Assembly: GCA_903813345.2 (NCBI GenBank)
Contig: CAIIXF020000012.1
Coordinates: 30,531,001-30,595,000 of the forward strand
Source of the DNA: Owenia fusiformis
Taxonomy: Eukaryota; Annelida; Polychaeta; Sabellida; Oweniidae
DNA: 64,000 nt
Reading direction: 5' to 3'
Shown in pieces: positions 47,701-59,700 of this stretch (position 1 is the first letter of the stretch; each line of letters opens with the position of its first letter). The position numbers and the translations under genes are program-made. The notes under the pieces were generated by a model. The model was not told the DNA's origin. It saw only the letters and a list, made by a program, of their open reading frames with translations, and searched no databases.

Positions 47701-50700
47701 AAACATATTCATAATTGAAGTTAGAATCGTTTGAAATTGTTTGCGATAACCTACATGCTCCTTTTATCATTTATCCTGAGCTCCAATGTGTCCATTTTGG
47801 TCTGTCTTTGGTCTCCTTTAAATAAACGGGTACTAAAAACACTGAAAAGAACGCATTGAGTCACTTTAAATAAAGCTTGGTTGTGAACCATAAAAACTTA
47901 TTAAGCTTGAGCATATTCGATAAAAATGATTCGTTATAAACATAATCTTTGCAAAAGTCACATAATGCAATTTGAGTCTACGGAATTAAGATAAACATTT
48001 TCGTCATAAGTAGAACATGTATTTATCAATTTAAAGTGACATTTCACTTCACGTTGAAGATTCCATGTTTAGTTATTAGACTCTTTTCTTGTGTACAACC
48101 TCGTGTGATCTAATTTGATCAAAAAGTAAGTGCTACGAACTAATTAAACAAGACATTAAACACATTTAGAGCGAATATGAATTCAAACATTCTTATCAAA
48201 CATGTTTATTCGAACATATTTTACTTTTACTTTTTGAATTGAAAAGTTGATTTTGAAGGATTTTTGTTCGAAATATTGTGAAAATAAAATTTTAGTCGTC
48301 ATGCACATACATCGTTAAACATTCACACACAGCAGGGCAAGGTATGTTCGATTCCAGCCAATCCGAACACGCTATTTTATATCACTGCATTCCATTATAT
48401 AACCAATAAGCAATTCAAGGTCACTAGTTAAACGGTTGTCAATGTGACAACTGGATAGTACAGGTTGAGATTGATACTTTGCAAACTCGACCCTTGCAAT
48501 AGGTTTCGTTGAAGATATATTATTTTAGTAATTACCTATCTTTTAGGTATATATATTTCTGTATTTCGACCAATTCTGATCATACACATATAGTTTAACA
48601 TAAAAGGTTATAAAAGGTTATGAAGGAAAAAAATATAACAAAATACCATTAGTAGCAGCGGCAGTAGTAGCAGCTGCAGTAGCAGTAGTAGCAGCGGCAG
48701 TAGTAGCAGCGGCAGCAGCAGTAGCGTATAGGTGTTTTTGTTAAAAATATTTTGCAATGTGTGAAAAGAATTTAAGCCCAGGACTCAATGCATTGTCGAA
48801 TGAACATTTCTTTCGGGCGTTCTTTCCTAAAATTAACATTCGATTCTGTACATCTCGTGCAAAGTTTGAAAAGCAACACCTTTAATGAAGGGTCATTCCC
48901 CATTGCTCCGAGTCCAACTATTGAATGCTTAAATAATTTACACAATAAATCATGTACATCCTAACATATTTTAATTGACAGAATTAAAAAAAATATATAT
49001 ATGATTTTTATCCACGAATGGATATGATATCTGCACGAGCGAGTGTAGCAGGAGATATGCAGATATCAATATCCATGAGTAATGCTTCTTAGATATTTTG
49101 AATAATATTTCAATCTATATGTAGTGCATTTATATATTTTGTCCTTATTTCACATTTTAATAAATCAGGCAAAGCATACAATTGTTGGTTTTATTTTTGA
49201 ACGTTGAGTAGACATAATTCTTTAATTTAAACAAAATATAAAAAAAGAGTTTTATTTTTACAAGAATATGTTATTGTTACAGTTACCAGTGCGTTTAATT
49301 TAAGCATGCTATTTTGGTTATATTTCTGTGCCATATCTCGGAAATAATTTTGATATGACCACGTATAAACATCTTTAACATCCAGCAGGGATGTTATTTT
49401 TCTTTAGCATGTCAGAGAAATAAGTTTTTTGCCAAGCCAATTTTATTCATATTTCTTAAGCCTGTCATTTATAAATCTTATGCATTTTGCTTTATTTCTT
49501 GAGCATGTCATAAATAAATATTTAACATGCCGTTTTGTTAGATTAAGACCCCAATACTACTAAAATCCCCATCACTTTTAAATTATAGTGTAAATGGGGG
49601 ATCTATAATCGATCCTCGAGAATTCGAACCAACTGGTTTTATTGATGTTATGATTATAGTTTCTGCATTGCGATGATTATGTTTAACTTTACTTTATCAA
49701 AAAACATCCGGGGACTTAAGATTAACCTTGAGGTACACCAGTTTAAATTAAAGATCCGATCTGTTAAAAGCATTGAACGATTGATTTCCGAACTGGTGAA
49801 TTCGTAACTGGTGTGGAATAATAAGGCATCTGTTTGCGTCGCCAATATTGGTTTTCTGTTCTTGGGATTTGTGCTCATGGCCATGATGGAGGATTTGGAA
49901 TTTTCAAGCAAGTTTACATCTAATTGTAATGAGACAATATCTATAATATGGAAATGAAAGTTACCTTTACTTCCTGCTCTGCCATGTCCTGCATCTGTCT
50001 CTCAGATATCAATAATTTGGTCTTTTCAAAATCTACTTTTTTACAACTGTACATTAACCCTTTCATATCCAAATGTCCAAACAATTCAACTGCTATCGGT
50101 CGACCGTCTTTGTCATGTCCTACTATGGGACCACCCGCCAGATATTTCTTCAATACCTGAAATAAGATATATCAGAGGATGTAGTTCAACATTTTAACCA
50201 GTATTATACTGTTTTGAGTTTAGTCTATCCTAAGAATAAAACAGCCTTACTAACAGCCCGAAGATTGAGGCAACGCGTTCACTATGATTAACGTAGCCTA
50301 ATGCAAATATGTTGTGGAGCTTTTCGAAAGCAGAACGAATGGGGGGGGGCATGTCGACATGTACATATTTCATTCACTGGGTAAACATAGGTCCATGTAT
50401 TTAATAACTAGTCGGTTTTACATGTTCTGATACGAGTTCTCTCAACCTTAACTCAGCCACTATACCCCCAATAAGCTATGAATTTCATCTTTATGCGCAT
50501 CAAGTTCCAATTATCATAACTTTGCCCCTTTACCCCAATCACCTTGGTGTTTACGCCAAAAAGTATCTTATACATGTGGCATAAGGTAGAAAAATAATAG
50601 AAGCACATACACCCCACCCCCACCCCCCCCCCCCCCCACCACACCCCCCTGCGGAAATAATGGTTAAAATGTGTAGCTCCCTATTGTTTCCATACACCTG

Positions 50701-53700
50701 TATACATCTGTATGATATTACTTCGATCATCGGGTGCAAATGCACAATGACATTTGATTGGCTAACCATTGATTTCAGAAAACAAAGATGCAAATGTCCT
50801 TACCTCAGGAGGTTCATAGTCTTTTACTAAATTCTTCACGTCCATTTTCGCTTTGTACGCCTTACTCTGAAAAAAGAGAACGACGTCAATATAACGATGC
50901 TCTGTTTAAACCGGTTGCCTTGACAACAAGATTTTTGACTAATTTAAACTTAATTAATAGAATCCAAACGTGAGATTTGCGATTAAACTACGACTGCATC
51001 ATATGAAACTCGGATTAACCTATTAAACCTATCCGATATCGTTATTCCGTTCTGAATATAATATATGTGCGAATATCTTACTATCGTGTTGAAGCGTAAA
51101 AGAAAATGGACTATATGAAGTCTTTAACAGTTGTCTATACACATTTTCTCTCATATCCTAACTAACTTATGAATTGTAATCATTTACGATGCTGGAGCAA
51201 GAAACCTCAAACCACCTAACCACCAAACCAAGTTTTAGTGCTAGTCTGTGTTTATTTCTACAACCGGGATTCACCATCGGACGGATTTTTCAGGATAAAA
51301 TATAAAAACACCTGGTTAATTTGGCTAGCATTAAAACCATGGCTGATACATGTAGCTATGTACGCTGATTGCTAAAAAATATTGATATATCGAATGAGTA
51401 TTACCCGAGCATCATTGTTTTTTCTGGATAATCTATTGTTTTCTTTAGAAATATTAGGAAATGAGTTAAAGTTTAAAAAATGAGTCAAAGCTCTCCCAAT
51501 CCACTTCAAAGGAAGAGAATTGGTCTTCCCAATTCAGTGTTTCTGCATATGTAAATCCCATGATCCACCCCTTTATCATATACCTTTTCAATTAGCCTAT
51601 ATAAACCATGTTCCGAATTTTCATACCATTTGGCTCATCCCATATATTTTCAAAACACAACTGCTGTAATCAACAAGAGATTTCGAATTCTGGAATTCTT
51701 TGTACAGTCTGACGTATATGTTTCACTAACGAGAATTAATGCACTTCCCATTATTATGACAGTCCGTGTCACGTGACTGTATCTGATCCAATCAGTTCGA
51801 ATACATGGATCTAGAAAATGTTTAAATGTATTATGGGATTTTATAAGAATTCTGAAAAATACTGACCTCTTTAATTTCTTGAAAACGAGAACATCTGGAT
51901 AAATTAATGGGCATTTGGGTATAATAAGGACTTGAGTGGGCATTAAAATCACATCAATAAGCGGGCATTAGAAAGAATCCAATTAGCGGCCATTAGGAAT
52001 ACTTAAAGTTGGAATTAGAAAAACTTAAATTAACGGCCATTAGAAATACCTAATTAAGCGGACATTAGAAAGACTTCGATAAGCGGGGCATTAGAAATAT
52101 TTCAATTAGTGGGCATTAAAAACGTTGTTCACGTCTGTTTTTGTCATGAATTTGAATATTTCCTCAAATGCAAAAGATAGACATACATAATAAACATGAA
52201 TTTGATACATAAAATAATATCCAAATCGAGGACTAGAATCCCAAAACATCAATCATTCAAATTAATTAATTGGTACATGGTCCAGTAACATGGTAAGTTA
52301 GAGATGCTAAACTTTTGGAGGGAAGTGTAATACATTACCAGGCCTATCAGTGATAAATGGGAGGAATTCTGATTTTGAACAGAGAGGGTACAGGTGAAAA
52401 AACACTAAACTGACAGATTGCATATGGTTTGCAAAAATAACGTTGTAAGACAAACCTTACTACAAGAGATTAAAAAATCAACGAGTCCTGCATCTAAGCC
52501 AGAAAAATCCTAATACTGTTAAGCTTGTAATGCCTGGGTCACATTTGCTCCGATCCATCGGCCGGCCGATTGAATGTTTTGTTCAATATTGTATTCAATT
52601 TTGAACAAAATACTCAATCACCCGGGATCCGTAGTGAAAATCGGAGCAAAGGTGACCAAGGCATAAGAGAGCTGCCTTTATAAATAAGTTATTGGCCTTT
52701 GATTTAGGACAATATAACATGAAATAACAAGCAAGGGTGGCGCCTATCAGAGAAAAAATACCATTTTAAATTTCAATCTAATAATAAGAAATACAAGTAC
52801 CGTTTTTATTACAATAATTTAATGTTAAAAAGATTACCAAAAAGTTTTATTCTGAAAAGCATCTATTGCAAAATTTGAAATCCTAATTAGTGACCTTCAA
52901 AAGAACGTTTTCGTCCAGTGTAAATTAACCATATTACGACAAGTTAAACCAAGCCCAGAGAACGCAAAGACAATGAGCAACATTTGAAAAAAGACCAATT
53001 GACGAAATTCAATTGTGAAAATGTTGATTTAAAGCACGCACTAACCTTATTCGTAATCTCGTCTAATCCATCCATGTTTGAATATCTTATAGACTTAAAA
53101 TTTTCACAATGTTCCAAGATTTTGTTTCATCGACCTTTCTAATGTTGCATGACGTTCCTTACTTTTCCCGACGCCTTCCCTTCCTCATAGATTCATTATA
53201 TCAAGCTATTATACGATATATTTATAATTTTTAAATCATTATTGTCTAGTTTTAATGTGCAGCCAGTCTTATGTCGTGTTCATGCCGAAGCAACGTCGCA
53301 AGTCAAAAAGAATTCTTTGGCCTTATACCATTTTTGCATCATTTAGTCTGCTAAGAAAATATCCAAGGCTAACTGTCATTCCCAATAGAACCTCAGACGC
53401 GCCAATTCCAATATAAATTTAGATGTAAAGCCAGGCATTATTTCCGAAAGAACAAGTTATCCCTTGTATTTTGGATACCGGGGGAGGGGGGCTAAAATGA
53501 AATTGAATTTAATCTGGTCCCAAGAGTAGATTCTTTTTATAAATCTAGTGTTTCGAGTTATATTTTATAGAGAATGATCAGTACAGGAAGAAGCATTATA
53601 ATGGTAACAAAATTAGTACAGTGTATTTTCTGCGAGAGAAATCCTCCGGAAAGTATGGTATTGTACCGACCATAAAATATAACGTCTATTAACATTTAAA

Positions 53701-56700
53701 GCTCAAGCAGGGTGGACAAAAGTCGAATTATCGAAAAAACAGAAGATGCGAAATTGTAGGTATTATTGTCGGGTACATATATATAGCTCTGAGAAAGTGG
53801 TTAATTCTAGAAGATTTCGGGAAGGAATTCCGCAAAACAAGATGTACAGGGTGAAATTTCAAAACTGCGCCATACTTGCTTGAGGGCAGAAGTGGATTTT
53901 ATATTTTAGGCCTACGTAATATATCGATAAAATAGTGCTCAAAAAACTTAATCAATCTCAACATCTAATTGCAATTAGTTGGAAATGTTCATGTACAATA
54001 TAATCAATTAAGCCCGAGGCCCTTCTTAAAGTCTATGACATTGCGCATGCGCAGATTCAGATATTTATTGTTCTTGTAAAGGCCAAACTAGCTTACTGAC
54101 TCGTCATGATCACAATTGTGTTGGGACTACATTCATTTTTGAAAACTACTTTTTTCTATTCAGCGGAAGTGACGTATTAGAGCATTTGGGCCAAAGAAAT
54201 GAACGGAAATCGTCCATCTGAGTCGATTGTCTCACTCACGAAAACATCATTACATGCATGCCATTCTTATCGCGATGGGATATCAGGCATAGTCTATATT
54301 TTATGGCATGCCCTCATTGAAATATAAGCATGTTTATTGGGTCTACACAAACTACTTTTTTTGTTTAAGTTCAAGTTCTGTATATATCCAAACAAAAAAT
54401 CTGAAAACGATAGTTTGTCTAGATTACTGATTACTAAAATGTCTGTGTTCAGATCTATGGGTCACTCGGTGTGTATTAGGTCCTTAGTGTTCATATCTAA
54501 TGCTATTTTTGAGTCTGAGTTCTATCGTGTTCAGCTCTACGGGTAACTGTGTGTTCACATGTATGAAGTCTATCGTGTAAAGCTCTATGGGTCACTTCAA
54601 GTGTATGGGGTCCAGCATGTAAAGCTCTATGGGTCACTTCAAGTGTATTGGGTCCATCATGTAAAGCTTTATGGGTCACTTCAAGTATATGGGGTCCAGC
54701 ATGTAAAACTCTATGGGTCACTTCAAGTTTATGAGGTTCGTGATGTTCTATGAGGTCCATGATGGTCAGCTAAACTATGGACAATGCTATCTGTATGATG
54801 TTCACTGTATTCTGCTAGACTGTGTGCATGAGGTCCATTGTATTCAGTGACGTGTCGCAAAAAGGTGGCGCATTTGTTTTTTAAGGGTATCGCGTGAATG
54901 TAACTTTGATTTCCCGGATTATAAGATAATATTCAAATTAAAGTTGTATATCATTTTAAAGCTGTTTCGATTATTTTTTAGATCAACTACACTCCGTTCA
55001 CGTTTCTTGCGCGTTCGTTTTTAAAAAAGAGTTTTTTACCAAAACATCTGGCAAATATCCCCTGTTGACACGTTACATTTTGAATTATTTTTCGTCTTTA
55101 AACGCTCATAACTCAAACAATATATGACTATTATACTTATTTTCCGTCTTGATAAAGGTAGATGGAAGTTTTATTTCAAAGGATGAATTTTAGTAAGCGT
55201 CCCATATTGTGACATTATAGAGTTTAAAAAATAGAATCTGTTGACAGCGACCTTTTTTGCTAATTTTTTGTTACCTTCAACTTTTCAGGTGTACATTAAA
55301 CAAACAATACGAGACCAATTTTTAATAAATCATACATGATTATTTTGCCCTTAAACTCTAGTTTATTAATAAATAGTTGATTTTGTTCTCAAAAGTATGT
55401 GTTTCCTGTTGTATGTGGAAAAGTGGATGACGAAAGGTTTTCAAAATTCATTAAAATAGGGCTAATTTACGCCATTCGCCTATTTTCAAGCATAGCAACA
55501 CTTGTATTTATTTCACCTAAAATATCAATTGATTCGTGTTTTATGATGCTCCTATCCCATTGTTAAGACATATACGATATCAGAGTTATTCGCCCTAAAT
55601 ATTTTGAGATATAGAAGCAAATGTGGTCGACGAAAGGATTTCCATATGTGTACATTTTTCTCAAAAAAACGTCACATTCTGAGGTGTTAAAACGCGAAAA
55701 TGTGTAACAATGCGTGCTCGACCTTTTTGTGACACGTCAGTACCTATTTGCCATGTTTTCTGAATACTACTTATAAGGTTGGTACGACTGTATACGTTTT
55801 CATTTGCAATTGATAAGAAATGTCCATTGTAAAAAGAGTTGGATAAATGGTCATTTAGTGAGTGGACGTTGGCAAGAATGGGCGCATCGTCAATAAAAGG
55901 GATAATTGAATATCACATCCCGATATATTTATACGTTTTTGTTTTTTCTTCTAGCCCAATTTGCAATGTAAAATATGACTGTCAAGAATTCAGGTTTCTA
56001 TTCTACATAAAAAGCTTTTAATGTATACCTATTCTAGCGACATCTTTTTAAATACAAAACAATCAATTGATGTGATTAGACGATGTAGAGGCGAGTTGGA
56101 GGAAAGAAACTCACAATTTGACAAAATATTTTTATTCCATCATTCGTGGCATGGTAGTCAACTAGTTCTGAGCATTTCTGGAAATCCTTTGATTTTAAAT
56201 CTGTCAAAAATAGAAAGAGGATGTCCTCTTTTTCAATTTTAGTGAATTTGCACATTTCTGTATAACTTCTAAAACAGTTCTGTAATTAAAATAATTTTGA
56301 ATAAACTTTTTTTGATAAGATATTTCAACTCTCTGCTCAGAATTTGAAATTAGGATTATAGGGTTGTTTTTGACATGATTTTTGGAATTATTTTTTACAA
56401 AATCTGACACGCTCTATCAATTCTATTTTTTCATAAATAATTCCCCTGATGCCCCAGGGTGGCAATATAAAAATATACAAATATTGACCCGATCGAGGTA
56501 TTCCAAAGAAAGACAATGCATTTTCAGGTTGAAACAATAGAGCATATTCTATTAAAAAATCGCGACATGCTTTATTAATTGCTTGATTCGAATCAGGCAT
56601 TTCACTTACAACAGTTTTGTCCATGATTCAATGACCACGGAAAATAAGGTCATTGAGTTGACTGAAAAAGAAATTTCCTACAATGACCTACCATGTTAAT

Positions 56701-59700
56701 TTCAAAGAACGTTTTTTGTATAAAGGGGGCGTAAATCTTTTTTTTCATAATTACAAATATCCTATTCTTTCAGACAATTGAGGATAAGAAATAAATTCCT
56801 AATCGATCCTTCTAAGATAGAAGGGTTTCGATGTTGTTTGGTTTTACCTGTAGACATCAGGACATGAAGAAGAAATTGATTAACACGGTAACTATTTTCC
56901 TCTCAAGGTGCCAGCCGGTGCCGTTTAACCTGGGAGCATAGAGTGTACAATGTTTTCATCAATTTTTTTTTTATATAAAGCACATTCTTTCAATGTTGGG
57001 AAGCTACTGCTGTTGTCGTATGGTGAAATATGAATGAAGCCAGGGACATAAAACTGTTTTTGTATATGTCTTTGATGAGGCATAACCCTTGAAGGGTTCA
57101 CAATCACATCCACTTCGAAACAATTCGAACTATTTACATTCCCTGACCTTGATCACAACACAAATGTCACGTGATTCTCAAGGCGCTACCCATTCCCAAG
57201 GAGGATTGGCTCCCAGAATGCAATCTCGATATTTTCCAACAATGAAAATGTCGTGCAAAAATGGCGACTGTTTAATTTTGAATTTCGTAATTAAGACATC
57301 CTTTAAGAACCCGGGACTTGGTATGTGTAATCGGTAAATTTCTTACCTGTCGGTACATTTCTTCAGCTTTGTCCACGTCAAGGTCCCGGGCTGGAAATAA
57401 ATATAAATTAAGATAACATAGTTCCAAAATTCTCGAACAAATAAAGCATGCATATTTTTGTAGTGTATCCCATATCTTTTCATATATGTCACGTCCATTT
57501 TGGGTTATAACTTATACGAAGAGAATGTAACTTCAAAACCGATCATTGCTTTAATTACAAAACTAAAAGATGTCAGGTTGACGAGAAGCCACGAGAAGTC
57601 CATCAACAGATGCTCTATTGTCACATTTGGCCATGTTTTTGTGTAGCTGTGCGTTTGGCTGACACTCACCTTTCAACCATTTGAACAGATCTTCATCTGT
57701 TTCGAAACGACTTGCTATGTCATCCACTTGCATTTTGAACTGCAAATTTCAAAAATAGGTTTTAAAGGATCATCAAAGAAGGCTGGGTTAAAGGAGCATT
57801 CTCTACTTAAGTTGTTGCCGAAAATATCGAATTCATTTTGACTAAATTGGCTGATAACTTTAAACGTATAGTAGAACCTATGCAAGTGGAACATCTTTGG
57901 TACCTCAAAATAGTATTCCACTTGGCAGGTGTTCCACTTATACAGGGTCATTTTACAATTAACGAATTTGGTACGTGGATTTTGAAAAGCGTTCCATTTA
58001 CAGGTGATCCACTTGTAGAGTTTTACGCAATGTTTAATCAAAATGTTCAAAAACTCAATATTTCAATAAAGTTAATTCAGTAAGCATGTGAGATTATACC
58101 TTATTTAGGACATGGGATTTTACCTTATTTAGGACATGGGATTATACCTTATTTAGGACATGGGATTATACCTTATTTAGCTAGGACATGGGATTATACC
58201 TTATTTAGGACATGGGATTATACCTTATTTAGCTAGGACATGGGATTATACCTTATTTAGGACATGGGATTATACCTTATTTAGGACATGGGATTATACC
58301 TTATTTAGGACATGGGATTATACCTTATTTAGGACATGGGATTATACCTTATTTAGCTAGGACATGGGATTATACCTTATTTAGGACATGGGATTATACC
58401 TTATTTAGGACATGGGATTATACCTTATTTAGGACACTTACCTTCTCAAGGCATTGTTCTTCCTTTGTTGTCTGGACTTTCGTTTTTGGGTCCGTATAGT
58501 CGAAATTGTGGCTCAAACGGTACTGAAAAACAAACCAGTTTTATTGTCAAGTAAAAGTTTTCTCCTTAATACAAGACAATTGTTCTCAAACTGGCGATAC
58601 ACTCCCCATCAAATGTATGACAATATACTCCCAACCTAATGTTTTGCAATACACTCCCCATTAAATGTTTGGCAATACGTATACACTCCCCATCAAATGT
58701 TTGACGATGCACTACCCATTGGCAAATCTTACCTGAGATAGCCTGCTTATGTTTGAAATCAATTTCACCTCAATTACAATTAGATATGACATATTATAAG
58801 ATCGAATTTTCGAATTGTTCGTTTTAAAACATCCAAACAGTTTCTAGCATGCAGTCTAAAGGAAAAAAGAAGTTGTTGTCAAAATATCTTGGAATGGAGT
58901 GTACTTCCGCTCGGATACATCTTAGCCCATTAGAAATAAACGCTTCATTTTTTACATTTCTCACCTTCTCCTCTGTAACAATGACGCATATTTAGCCCTA
59001 TAAACTCTCTCAAAATTATGTTTTAAGGACAGTGTAAAAACACCAGGTAGACTAAATTTTATTGATTAATAACTCAGAGGCATATTTTATTTTATCAAAT
59101 ATAATTTCAATTTATATTTTGTCAGTAGAAAAACAATATATTTTCTTCCTTTTGTGTACATTTTGGTTAAACACGTCACACGACTAGAAAATCTCTCTTA
59201 GCATTGTCTAATGGCCCACCCCTTTAAAAGCTAGTTTGACATTTTCGACGTCACATAATCTACAACATCTTGAAAATATCTATAATTTAAGGTCGATGGG
59301 GTTCCGACAATATTTCCATCCAAATCATTCTATTGTCAATTTTCCCGTATTTTGGCACGCATGCCTATATTAACTTGAAAACCATCTTCTCTCGTTTTTC
59401 TTGTTCAACTGTATGTAACACCAGGCATAATATAACTGTTTGTGATTATAAAATATTTTGTAAGTACAATAGTGTCAAAAACTAGTTTCATGGTCGATTT
59501 TATTAATTGACTATTTTTTGAATTGGGTGATCCAAGCGCGTGCAAGGTATGCGAGGCAGGCAATCTCGCTTGTGCTGACTGATCGCACCATACCTCAGTA
59601 CCTGTCCAATGTCCATAAAATTTATACAATATATTACATCGGTGTTTGACAAAATGTTATTCATAGTTGAGCCGGTTTTAGATTGTTTAATATCGTGACT

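Noticed and set aside
50453-50793. Gly-rich minus-strand frames
   Set aside because: Produced by the poly-C run at about 50625; low complexity.
54503-54760. 85-codon His-rich repeat frame on the minus strand
   Set aside because: Made by the 42-bp minisatellite; the other strand is equally open.
57838-58083. 81-codon plus-strand frame in SEC14L intron 2
   Set aside because: Consists of internal GTGGAAC-type repeats, with no motif or splice site.
58095-58442. Regular short repeats that look like a CRISPR array
   Set aside because: Units are directly adjacent with no unique spacers, and the sequence is a eukaryotic intron. The same applies to 35020-35460.
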